Shown here in pieces: positions 6,544 to 13,309 of a stretch of 18,075 bases of DNA (position 1 is the stretch's first letter; each line of letters begins with the position of its first letter). The translations under genes and the position numbers were made by a program. The notes below the pieces were generated by a model. The model worked only from the letters and a program-made list of their open reading frames with translations, made no database searches and was not told the DNA's origin. The stretch covers positions 1 to 18,075 of the forward strand of contig JAUVCY010000007.1 of NCBI GenBank assembly GCA_030595585.1, read 5' to 3'. Source of the stretch: Thermoplasmatota archaeon. GTDB taxonomy: Archaea > Thermoplasmatota > Penumbrarchaeia > Penumbrarchaeales > Penumbrarchaeaceae.

Positions 6544-8349
6544 TTATTTTTCACGGACTATCCTGAACCTCTCCGGTGCGGCATTCCTGAGGATCCTGGG
6601 CACCCTCCTGACGAATTCGCGGTCGTAATCCTTGATATCCTCCGTGAGGTTCGGATCCTCCCAGTTCAGCAGGTAGGGGCTCACCTTTTTTTCGGTGTCC
6701 TTTTTCTTTCCATACCTCCAACCATCGAGGAACCTATCTGCATTCCAACGATGGTGTTCCATCCTTGCGAGCATCTCCACCTCCTCCGGTTTGAATGAGA
6801 ATTTCCCCCCTTTTCCCTGTCCACCCGGTACGAGCTCACAGCCGATCGTCCTTAATTTGACCTCCATGTGATCCGCCTGCTGCCTGTTGGAATCCTTAAG
6901 TTCAAGCGGGAGGTCCGACCATTGTCTCAGTGAGGGGTCCTTATCGGATCTCTTCCGTTTCCTGTCCGAGCCTCTCATGGACAGGTAGTTCTCGTGAAAC
7001 GTCCTTGCGAGGAGATCGAGCCTCTCGTTCACCACTATCTCCCGCCTGCACGCGTTCTGTATCGGGGTAAAGAAGTGGATGTTCCTGTTCTCGAGAAGCC
7101 TGTTTTCCCTGTTTTGAAGGATGGCCGCAAAGCCGAGGTTCTGGATGATGTTCACCACTATCGGCACGCATTTTGGCCTGGGTTTCATGTTTATGTTGAG
7201 GGCCGATGTCTGTCCTCTCGTGTCATCTTCCAGACACATATACAGTATATCGTACATCGGTTCCAGGTCGTTCCTGTACACCAATTTCGTATCAAAGCAG
7301 CCTGAACCGTCCATGTAGATCTCCTTGAATGAGAGCTTGACATCGGTGATATTGGATATCTTATCGTATCTGTTCAGAAAAAGCTCCCCTCTACGTCTCA
7401 CACCCTCATCCATCACCGTGATGTCCATATTGCATCCGCTTCGGAAGTGCCCCGTCTTGATGGCCTGCAGGATGAGGCTTTCGCCCAGGCTGCCGAAACC
7501 TATCACCAGCATCCTGACATCACCACCTGAATTCCTGTCAGCGTAGATGTCCGGTGGGTGTTCCATGAGAAGCTGGCGGGCTCCGTTCTCGAAAACGTTG
7601 AAGAAGTTGATCCTTCCCCTGCCGATCCTGCCCGCGTGTCCCCTGCTCCTCTCGAAAAGGGAGGTGAACTTGCTGTTATCCAGGTGGACATGGGTTCCCA
7701 GGCCCGTCTTGTGGCCGATCTTGTTGGCCTTGATCGCCACCTCGATATTGGTGCTGTCGTCATCGCAGGTGACTATGAGTGTTCTGGCCCTCTCGATACC
7801 TGCACGGATCAGGTTCTTCCTGTTTGCAGCATCTCCAATAATTACCAGAGCGCCGAGGTCCATTGCATTCCTGATATCCGGATTGTCCTTGTCGATCTCG
7901 ATAACGACAACCTTCTCCCCGTGCTCCCTGAAATCCCTGGCGAGGGATGCCCCCTTTTCACCAAGGCCACAGATGATGACGTGGTCCTTGTAGAACATGT
8001 GGATCCTGAGACCTCTCATCTGTTCGCGGAACAGGGAGAACATGGCCCTGGCGATGGTATATATGGTGAGTATGGGAAGCAGGAACCTCGCTATCTCGAG
8101 CTCCAGGGGCAAGCTGCCATCGCCCGGTGTGAACTCCAGTCCGAACAGCTGAAGGGTGTAGTAGAGGTAATCCAGATGGGATCTATCGTCACCGTAGTAC
8201 TTCATGAAGCCGATATATCCAAGTCCGACGCCGATGACGCTGATCAGGCCAATGATGTACCATTGATTTTCAATCCAGAAAGAGATGATACCCCGTCCGA
8301 ACGACCTCCCACCCCCGGCGGTTGTCCCTTTTCCATCCAGTTGGCCCAT
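6544..8349 (-). CDS. Two-helix membrane protein with tandem RCK/TrkA-N domains and C-terminal RyR domain
   Basis: A 601-residue membrane protein (numbering from the ATG at 8349). Two hydrophobic helices at about 28-48 and 86-106 flank a segment LYYTLQLFGLEFTPGDG, which looks like a pore loop but lacks the TVGYG potassium filter. A Rossmann RCK/TrkA-N domain follows (ICGLGEKG near 126-133, then VVVIEID), then a second (VIGFGSLGE near 282-290). A basic linker (RKRKR) leads to an RyR domain at about 528-588, with ARMEHHRWN, GWRYG and KDYDREFVRRVP. RCK domains gate channels on binding nucleotides or ions. The open frame reaches back to a GTG at 8469 that overlaps the upstream stop as GTGA, so the true start may be 8469, 8424 or 8349. 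The 40 extra codons have atypical codon use, so 8349 is preferred. Confidence 0.82.
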   Translation of the reverse strand: MGQLDGKGTTAGGGRSFGRGIISFWIENQWYIIGLISVIGVGLGYIGFMKYYGDDRSHLDYLYYTLQLFGLEFTPGDGSLPLELEIARFLLPILTIYTIARAMFSLFREQMRGLRIHMFYKDHVIICGLGEKGASLARDFREHGEKVVVIEIDKDNPDIRNAMDLGALVIIGDAANRKNLIRAGIERARTLIVTCDDDSTNIEVAIKANKIGHKTGLGTHVHLDNSKFTSLFERSRGHAGRIGRGRINFFNVFENGARQLLMEHPPDIYADRNSGGDVRMLVIGFGSLGESLILQAIKTGHFRSGCNMDITVMDEGVRRRGELFLNRYDKISNITDVKLSFKEIYMDGSGCFDTKLVYRNDLEPMYDILYMCLEDDTRGQTSALNINMKPRPKCVPIVVNIIQNLGFAAILQNRENRLLENRNIHFFTPIQNACRREIVVNERLDLLARTFHENYLSMRGSDRKRKRSDKDPSLRQWSDLPLELKDSNRQQADHMEVKLRTIGCELVPGGQGKGGKFSFKPEEVEMLARMEHHRWNADRFLDGWRYGKKKDTEKKVSPYLLNWEDPNLTEDIKDYDREFVRRVPRILRNAAPERFRIVREK

Positions 8350-8465
8350 GATAACCACATCTATCAGGTGCTCCTCGGAAGAAGCGTATCGTTCATGGCG
8401 ATCATCTCGATCGCAGATGAGCATCCTATCCCGGGAGGGTTTGGTGCCCTTGGTCCAGGTGCAAC

Positions 8466-8885
8466 TCACTCCATACTGTTGATAAGGTCAACAAGGGTGT
8501 TGGGATCCATTCCGGCCCTGCATGCCGCCTTGATCTGACCGATCTCATCCTTGTCCAGCCATACTCCCGAACAGCTTTTGCACTGATCGATCTCCACATT
8601 GAGCAGCATCTTGACAGCAAGATCTCCTCCGCAGCGGGGGCATGGGAACCTGGAACCTGACCTGCTGGGCATCTTCAGGTTGAGCATACTCTCCAGTTCG
8701 TCCTCACCAAGGACCTTGTCAAGTTCTCCCTTGTCATACCAGTAGCTGCCACACCCATTGCAGTTGTCGATCAGGATCGTGCTCCCGTTGTAATTCAGAT
8801 AGACCTGCATCATGGTCTTGCCGCACTCCGGGCAGGCGATCTCCCTTTCAAGAGCGCCCTTGGATATGATCTCTTCCTCAACCAT
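8466..8885 (-). CDS. Double TFIIB-type zinc-ribbon protein (copy B)
   Basis: A 139-residue paralogue of the gene at 4347. Its two ribbons use Cys18/Cys21 with Cys42/Cys45 (then SYWYDKGE) and Cys82/Cys85 with Cys102/Cys105 (then GVWLDKDE, where the usual glycine is aspartate). A short helical tail replaces the basic tail of copy A. The ATG is preceded by GGGGA, with a TATA-like AATAAACATC about 26 bases upstream. Its stop overlaps a possible GTG start of the RyR-channel gene, so the two are almost certainly one transcript. As the first gene of the minus-strand arm it mirrors copy A. Function is unknown beyond zinc binding. Confidence 0.85.
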   Translation of the reverse strand: MVEEEIISKGALEREIACPECGKTMMQVYLNYNGSTILIDNCNGCGSYWYDKGELDKVLGEDELESMLNLKMPSRSGSRFPCPRCGGDLAVKMLLNVEIDQCKSCSGVWLDKDEIGQIKAACRAGMDPNTLVDLINSME

Positions 8886-8926
8886 GTCGATTCCCCAATC
8901 TATAATGATGTTTATTCGATATCAAC

Positions 8927-9106
8927 TTAACCCAGCTGGTGAAGCTCAGCGATCTCTTCGGTGATATTCACGGCAAGGGACCTGATGCCCCGGTCAAATG
9001 CATTGCCCAACAGGTCTATCTGCTCTTTTGTAAAAACGGTGCCGCCTCTCTGCAGTTCGTTCTCAAACCGTATTCTTGCCTCTTTTGTCTCGATATAGAA
9101 GGTCAT
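8927..9106 (-). CDS. Small hypothetical protein, 59 residues
   Basis: The family is not recognised. The short soluble protein starts MTFYIETKEAR and is rich in charged residues and predicted helix. The ATG at 9106 has GGATGG about six bases upstream and a TATA box (TTATATC, 9146-9152) that would give a leader of about 17 bases. The frame extends upstream to 9199, but the added 31 residues cross the promoter and are unlikely to be translated. It ends 41 bases before the zinc-ribbon copy B gene and may belong to the same unit. Confidence 0.5.
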   Translation of the reverse strand: MTFYIETKEARIRFENELQRGGTVFTKEQIDLLGNAFDRGIRSLAVNITEEIAELHQLG

Positions 9107-9145
9107 CTGTATCCATCCTCTGTCATGGATATCGTACAGGCGATA

Positions 9146-9152
9146 GATATAA
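9146..9152 (-). promoter_or_regulatory. TATA box of the 59-residue gene
   Basis: The minus strand reads TTATATC. It predicts transcription from about 9123, just upstream of GGATGG and the ATG at 9106. Confidence 0.4.
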
Positions 9153-9250
9153 CATTCCATATTGACGGAAGATATGCGGAATTTTATTACAGTGAACATG
9201 ACCTTGACACCAGGGTCCCACGTTTATTGGGCGGTTTCAGCCGGAGAAAA

Positions 9251-9260
9251 CCTATATCTT
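9251..9260 (+). promoter_or_regulatory. TATA box of rnhB
   Basis: CCTATATCTT is centred about 26 bases before the rnhB ATG, and there is no ribosome binding site between them, so a leaderless mRNA is expected. Confidence 0.5.
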
Positions 9261-9281
9261 GCCGGCTCATTCCCCTGACCG

Positions 9282-10010
9282 ATGATATTGGGGATCGATG
9301 AGGCTGGAAGGGGACCTGTGCTGGGCCCTCTGGTGGTAGCTGCCCTGGCCTGGAACGGAGAGGACGAGCTTGAGGAGATGGGAGTAAAGGATTCCAAGCT
9401 CCTCTCTCCTTCAAGGAGAGCCTGCCTGTTCAACCGCCTGCGGGAGATCGGGGGCCACTGCATTATGGAGATATCTGCAGAGGGGATAGACGAGGCGAGA
9501 CGGAGGATGACCATCAACCACCTTGAGGTGCTGGCGTTCTCATCGGTGTTATCATCAATATCACAGAATACTGAGGTCCTGCATCCAGATCTGCCATCGG
9601 GATGTACGCTGTCGATGGAGGCCGCCCCCTCCCGGATCGATCACGTGATAGTTGACGCTGCAGATACCAACGCGGATAGGTTCGGCAAACGGATATTACA
9701 TTTCCACAATGAGCTTACGGGAGGTTCCAGTATCAGCATTACCTCCATGCATAAGGCGGACCTGCATCACCCGGTGGTGGGCGGCGCGTCCATCCTTGCC
9801 AAAGTGACAAGGGACATGAAGATCTCGGAACTGGAGGCGGAGGTGGGAAGGAAGATCGGCTCGGGCTATCCCGGCGATCCAGTTACGCGCGAGTTTCTCG
9901 GATCCTGGGTGAGGGAGTTCGGCCGGTTCCCACACTTTGCACGGAGGTCCTGGAAAACCTGCCTGGCCTTCTCCCCGGAACAGAGAAAGCTGTCAGATTA
10001 CCGATCGTGA
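9282..10010 (+). CDS. rnhB: Ribonuclease HII
   Basis: Cuts RNA in RNA-DNA hybrids, including single ribonucleotides left in DNA. The 242-residue protein opens directly with GIDEAGRGPVLGP, which carries the catalytic Asp6 and Glu7. KDSKLLS follows near 37-43, VDAADTN with Asp125, then HKAD (Asp160) and GGASILAKVTRD at about 167-178. This matches archaeal RNase HII. It is somewhat longer than the usual 205-220 residues because of a loop at about 96-118. The promoter position indicates a leaderless start at this ATG. Its last 18 bases overlap the end of the oppositely oriented gene at 9993-10412. Confidence 0.93.
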   Translation: MILGIDEAGRGPVLGPLVVAALAWNGEDELEEMGVKDSKLLSPSRRACLFNRLREIGGHCIMEISAEGIDEARRRMTINHLEVLAFSSVLSSISQNTEVLHPDLPSGCTLSMEAAPSRIDHVIVDAADTNADRFGKRILHFHNELTGGSSISITSMHKADLHHPVVGGASILAKVTRDMKISELEAEVGRKIGSGYPGDPVTREFLGSWVREFGRFPHFARRSWKTCLAFSPEQRKLSDYRS

Positions 10011-10412
10011 GCTTCTGCGGACCCAGATCGGCACCATGTCCCTCTCCTGTGTCATCATCAGCGGCTGTATGCTCTCATTCACATCAAGGACCATCGATCC
10101 GATGAACTCATCGATAAGGTCCCCTTCCCGGGGTATGATCGCCCAGAACTCACCCTGGGCGGTCAGGAGTTCCCGTACCCGCTCCACGCCCTTCTGATCG
10201 TATCCTCCCCTCTCTATCCACCAGATCACGATGTCAAAGGCCCGTCCCTCCATATCGTGAGGTCCCCTCACCGAGGGCGTATTCCTGGGCAGGCCAATAT
10301 CAAGCCATTTCACCATCTCGTCAGGGAGCCCGATGAGCAGGATGGTCCTCCCGGTGTCGAGGTCCACCGCCCTGATGAACTCCGTCCTCGAGGAAAGATA
10401 GAGTGTGCTCAT
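9993..10412 (-). CDS. Hypothetical protein, 139 residues, Rossmann-like
   Basis: The family is not identified with confidence. The segment from about residue 58 reads FDIVIWWIERGG, followed by a helix and GEFWAIIPREGD. This is a strand-helix-strand pattern seen in degenerate methyltransferase-like and DUF3052-like proteins. No SAM-binding glycine motif is visible. A TATA box (TTTATTAT, 10435-10442) lies 26 bases before the ATG with no ribosome binding site, giving a leaderless start. Its end overlaps the end of rnhB by 18 bases on the opposite strand. Confidence 0.6.
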   Translation of the reverse strand: MSTLYLSSRTEFIRAVDLDTGRTILLIGLPDEMVKWLDIGLPRNTPSVRGPHDMEGRAFDIVIWWIERGGYDQKGVERVRELLTAQGEFWAIIPREGDLIDEFIGSMVLDVNESIQPLMMTQERDMVPIWVRRSSRSVI

Positions 10413-10434
10413 GGGTGGTGAAACGATAACATCG

Positions 10435-10442
10435 ATAATAAA
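10435..10442 (-). promoter_or_regulatory. TATA box of the 139-residue gene
   Basis: The minus strand reads TTTATTAT, centred 26 bases from the ATG at 10412, consistent with a leaderless transcript. Confidence 0.45.
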
Positions 10443-10509
10443 TGTAGAGCCCCAGCTCGAAAGATAAGGATATTGACACGGGAACGGGATAGTGGGCGAA
10501 GCGGCGGGA

Positions 10510-10677
10510 TCATCCGCCCCTGCTCTCTTTTGCCTTCATGCGGAGACCCTTGTAGCCACATTTTCGGCACTGGTCGGCCCTGATGGAATTCCTGGCGCAA
10601 CATCTCATGCAGATCTTCTTCAGAAGTCGTCTGCTTTCAACTATCTCCCTGATCTCGGGATCCAAGCTTTTTCCCAT
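10510..10677 (-). CDS. rpl40e: Large-subunit ribosomal protein L40e
   Basis: A 55-residue zinc-ribbon protein of the large ribosomal subunit. The frame begins [19 protein letters not shown], then [10 protein letters not shown] with Cys23/Cys26, then [10 protein letters not shown] with Cys37/Cys40, and ends KAKESRGG. This matches archaeal/eukaryotic L40e along its full length (typically about 50 residues, no ubiquitin fusion in archaea). The ATG has GGTGG just upstream and a TATA box at 10711-10720. It stands alone between two genes on the same strand. Confidence 0.93.
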   Translation of the reverse strand: MGKSLDPEIREIVESRRLLKKICMRCCARNSIRADQCRKCGYKGLRMKAKESRGG

Positions 10678-10701
10678 CGATACCACCGTGGATTTTGCGC
10701 T

Positions 10702-10732
10702 AACACATTTAATTATATAAGGTTATTGTGTT
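10702..10732 (-). promoter_or_regulatory. L40e promoter: TATA box inside a 6-base inverted repeat
   Basis: The minus-strand TTATATAATT (10711-10720) is centred about 25 bases from a predicted transcription start near 10690, giving a short leader with GGTGG before the L40e ATG. AACACA (10702-10707) and TGTGTT (10727-10732) flank it symmetrically. The repeat could bind a regulator, but six-base arms can arise by chance. Confidence 0.45.
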
Positions 10733-10764
10733 GAATTGGATACAGGACGGATGAAGGGAAGGTT

Positions 10765-11607
10765 CTACAGGTCCCTGTTCAACCTCGCCTTTTTTATCGG
10801 GGCCTTGATCTTCAGGGCCTGTCTCAGAAGAGAATGGCTCTCGCTGTACGAGGCCGGCTGGGGTTTTGTCACAAGTCCAAGTAGGACCGAGGCCCAGGTC
10901 AACTTGCGGAATTTTCGATCCTCCTGTTCCTTCGTGAGGTTCGACCTGATCCCCCCCTCGCCGATCTTCTCCCCCACCTCGTTGAAATTGAAGCCCAGAA
11001 GGATTATCGACGAGGCGCCGAAGTGTTCTGTGATGAACGCAGCCCTGTCCCCGTCCGAGAAGCCACCGAAATTATCCAGCTTTCCTCCCTCGTAGGGTGA
11101 GACCTGCGTGGTCCCTATCACGTGGCCCTTTAGCTCGGGTGTGTACGTTCTCAGCGTCCCAACATTATCCGCGTGGCTGTGCAGGAACATCACGGTGCCT
11201 CTCCCCAGACAATCCAGCTGATCGTGCGGGGAGCCGTCGAGGTCTGTTACGATGATGTGGGGTACGATCTCCCTGGCCAGAAGGGCGGAGGTTGCACCAT
11301 CCGCCGAGATTAATACCGAGTCCAACCACGACTTCCCATTTCCCTTCAAAGCGCTCAGACGCTCGGTTGTGAACCTGTCCAGCTCCTCCTCCAGGTCGGG
11401 TCCGGACCCGAAAATATAGGCCCTCTTTCCCTTCAGAAGCTCTGACACCTTCTCGAGGGTACCCTCCCTGGGTGTGATGTCGGGGTTTGCGGAGAGCAGG
11501 TCCGAGAGGACCTTTGATGCGTTCGCATCCTCAAGTGGATCTATACCAAGGTCATTTGCTATCGCGTAGTATATTGGCATCCATGTTTCAATATCCAGAG
11601 AGATCAC
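10765..11607 (-). CDS. mptE: 6-hydroxymethyl-7,8-dihydropterin pyrophosphokinase, MptE type
   Basis: Transfers pyrophosphate from ATP to 6-hydroxymethyl-dihydropterin in archaeal folate/methanopterin synthesis. The 280-residue protein carries the MptE-like (DUF115, PF01973) signature: GSGPDLE (67-73), ADGATS (102-107), TDLDG (121-125), HSHADN (143-148) and NFGGFSDGDRA (179-189). The start is a GTG three bases after the DUF373 stop codon. The early W.PIY segment, conserved near the family's N-terminus, supports it over the ATG nine codons later. The C-terminus is a lysine/arginine-rich tail. The pair with DUF373 suggests cotranscription. Confidence 0.88.
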   Translation of the reverse strand: MISLDIETWMPIYYAIANDLGIDPLEDANASKVLSDLLSANPDITPREGTLEKVSELLKGKRAYIFGSGPDLEEELDRFTTERLSALKGNGKSWLDSVLISADGATSALLAREIVPHIIVTDLDGSPHDQLDCLGRGTVMFLHSHADNVGTLRTYTPELKGHVIGTTQVSPYEGGKLDNFGGFSDGDRAAFITEHFGASSIILLGFNFNEVGEKIGEGGIRSNLTKEQEDRKFRKLTWASVLLGLVTKPQPASYSESHSLLRQALKIKAPIKKARLNRDL

Positions 11608-11610
11608 CTA

Positions 11611-12699
11611 CTATCTCATCCATCCAACCTTTCTCTTGCCCTTGGATTTTCCCTTGTTGTAGTTGTGAACGGCCATGGTGATGATGAGAAGGAGCCCGGC
11701 GATGGCCAGATATCTGAGGCCATTCTCCCAGTTGAAGGAGTCTTCGTATCCCAGTACCGCCCCAATGAAATCCATTGTGGTCCTTGCGATGAAGTAGATG
11801 GCTCCGAGCGAGAAAACGATGGTCCACGTGGACCTGATGAACTTCCCTTTTCTCATGTACGTGTCTAACGTGTTACCCAGGGTATACGACACTGCAGCGA
11901 GGATGATGAAGGGCATAATGGAGTTCAGGAACTGGTACAGGAACCTCCGTGCCTCCTCCTCGTTCCTCGCCTGGAAGAAGCTGTAGAACATCCCGCTGAC
12001 GATCAGGGTCATTGATATTATCACCCCTCCGAACAGCAGATAACGGCGTGTTTTCAACGCGCCCTGTGTATCTTCGAACATCCTGGCGACCTGTCCCTCC
12101 AGGTTAAGGGCCTTCGAAAGTAAAAATAGCGAGAAGAATGCCAGCATCAGGCCAAGGGCCGCCTCTGTCTCACCGAGGATCATCATGATGCCCCAGAGCA
12201 TGAGTGCCATCGCCACCGGAACAATGACCTTCTTGGCGATCTTTGGGTTCTTGAGCGCCGACATGACTATGTAAAAGGTGGATTCGATATTTTGGGCCTG
12301 TTTTATGACCACTCGCTCAACGTGTTCGACCTGCACTCTCTGGGATATCACCGGAAGGATGACCTCATCCTCCGCACCGTCCGACACCAGCACGAGCGTG
12401 TCCGGTGAGAACTGCTCAATGACCGAGTAGAACTGGCGGACCAGGTTCGCATCGGAGACGACGCCCACGTTCTTGTCTCCGCAGATGGTGGCGACCTCCA
12501 CCTCCCTGCCCATCTCCTTGTACCACTTGAAAAGCTTCAGCCCCATGAACATGACGTTCGTATCCGAGTCCTCTGGATCTGCCATGCCCAAAGCTACCAG
12601 CGCCTTGAGGTTGTTCTTTCTGCCGATGACAGGGCTTGTCACCTGGGATTTCACACCCAGGTCATCATCGCGATCCACGCACAGGACAAGTGTTTTCAT
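11611..12699 (-). CDS. DUF373 family membrane protein
   Basis: A 362-residue protein with a soluble N-terminal domain (opening MKTLVLCVDRDDDLG, later TLVLVSDGAEDE) and about six membrane helices from about residue 160 onward, ending in a basic cytoplasmic tail. This is the archaea-wide DUF373 (COG2237) family, of unknown function; the aspartate-rich N-terminal domain suggests a nucleotide- or metal-binding role, which is inference. A TTG four codons upstream is in frame, but the TATA box at 12724-12733 lies about 29 bases before the ATG at 12699, fitting a leaderless start there. mptE follows three bases downstream. Confidence 0.85.
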   Translation of the reverse strand: MKTLVLCVDRDDDLGVKSQVTSPVIGRKNNLKALVALGMADPEDSDTNVMFMGLKLFKWYKEMGREVEVATICGDKNVGVVSDANLVRQFYSVIEQFSPDTLVLVSDGAEDEVILPVISQRVQVEHVERVVIKQAQNIESTFYIVMSALKNPKIAKKVIVPVAMALMLWGIMMILGETEAALGLMLAFFSLFLLSKALNLEGQVARMFEDTQGALKTRRYLLFGGVIISMTLIVSGMFYSFFQARNEEEARRFLYQFLNSIMPFIILAAVSYTLGNTLDTYMRKGKFIRSTWTIVFSLGAIYFIARTTMDFIGAVLGYEDSFNWENGLRYLAIAGLLLIITMAVHNYNKGKSKGKRKVGWMR

Positions 12700-12723
12700 C
12701 TTCGGGGACAAATGGTCACCTAT

Positions 12724-12733
12724 CTATATAATC
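12724..12733 (-). promoter_or_regulatory. TATA box of the DUF373-mptE unit
   Basis: The minus strand reads GATTATATAG, about 29 bases before the ATG at 12699. Confidence 0.5.
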
Positions 12734-13058
12734 ATATTTGAGCAATATTCCAACTTTGACATATCGAATCTGATTTGAACCCTTCAATGTTGGGAGAAGC
12801 CTCACTTTGACACTCATCTATGCTCATTGTGTCAAAGTTAGGCTATATATGAAAAAATGAGATATTGAGATAACGTCGTTGGGCCCTATATCACGAAGGG
12901 AACTCTACCAGGAACGATCTGGGGGCCCCTGGGATGTCCCAGAAAAGGTGGTTATTTAGGGGTTATTATAATATGGCATGGCCTCCCCCCGAAGTCTCAT
13001 ATTTTTTAAAGTGTATCAGCTCACCACACACCGTGTACTTGGGTTCTATACTGGAGAG
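12734..13058. other. Gene-poor region with operator-like repeats and GC-rich hairpins
   Basis: No convincing coding frame lies here; the frames that exist are short or have poor codon use. It holds an inverted repeat (12800-12842), a third copy of its half-site (12750-12761), a plus-strand TATA-like CTATATAT (12843-12850), and GC-rich inverted repeats after the expected start: GGGCCC (12881-12886) with GGGCCC (12923-12928), CCAG/CTGG (12908-12922) and CTGGG/CCCAG (12929-12942). A T-run at 13002-13007 and a second TATA-like stretch for the gene at 13059 follow. A small structured RNA is possible but unproven. Confidence 0.4.
12800..12842. repeat. 14-base inverted repeat (13 of 14 matching), possible operator
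   Basis: The left arm CCTCACTTTGACAC (12800-12813) and right arm GTGTCAAAGTTAGG (12829-12842) are separated by 15 bases. A third, single half-site (CCAACTTTGACA) lies at 12750-12761, between the repeat and the DUF373 promoter. The right arm abuts a plus-strand TATA-like box. The layout is typical of a transcription-factor site; the protein that binds it is unknown. Confidence 0.55.
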
Positions 13059-13295
13059 ATGGAATCGGTCAAGATGTTCTGTGCCCTCAAATATAATATC
13101 GAATCGGATGATATTGCCATCGAGAAGATACCCGCCAAGCGGGTGACCAGGGATGAGGTGCTCTGTTTCCGGGAGCTCATCGGGCAGCTCAGATCCTATA
13201 CCGACAGGATCAGGCAGCTGGAGGATGAGGCGGATGAGGCAGGGGTCCGGGACGACCTCCTTGAGATCCTTCAGTCGTTCGAGACGTTCGTCTGA
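13059..13295 (+). CDS. Small hypothetical protein, 78 residues, helical
   Basis: The family is not recognised. A short N-terminal part (MESVKMFCALKYN) precedes an acidic helix-rich stretch with a likely coiled coil (RSYTDRIRQLEDEADEAG). The ATG has GGAGAG directly upstream, and a TATA-like ATATTTTTTAAAG at about 12999-13011 predicts a start near 13032. Frames extending to 12978 run through that promoter. It converges on rdgB, with 14 bases between the stop codons. Confidence 0.6.
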   Translation: MESVKMFCALKYNIESDDIAIEKIPAKRVTRDEVLCFRELIGQLRSYTDRIRQLEDEADEAGVRDDLLEILQSFETFV

Positions 13296-13309
13296 TATCT
13301 GTGCCCCCA

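Noticed and set aside
7558..8538. Plus-strand frame of 326 codons
   Set aside because: Antisense to the RCK-RyR gene, whose motifs are unmistakable; the plus-strand product lacks domain features.
10409..10603. Minus-strand frame of 64 codons
   Set aside because: Overlaps the L40e gene in another frame; L40e has a full family match.
12978..13058. Upstream extension of the 78-residue gene
   Set aside because: The 27 extra codons run through a TATA-like stretch and have poor codon choice; GGAGAG precedes the inner ATG at 13059.
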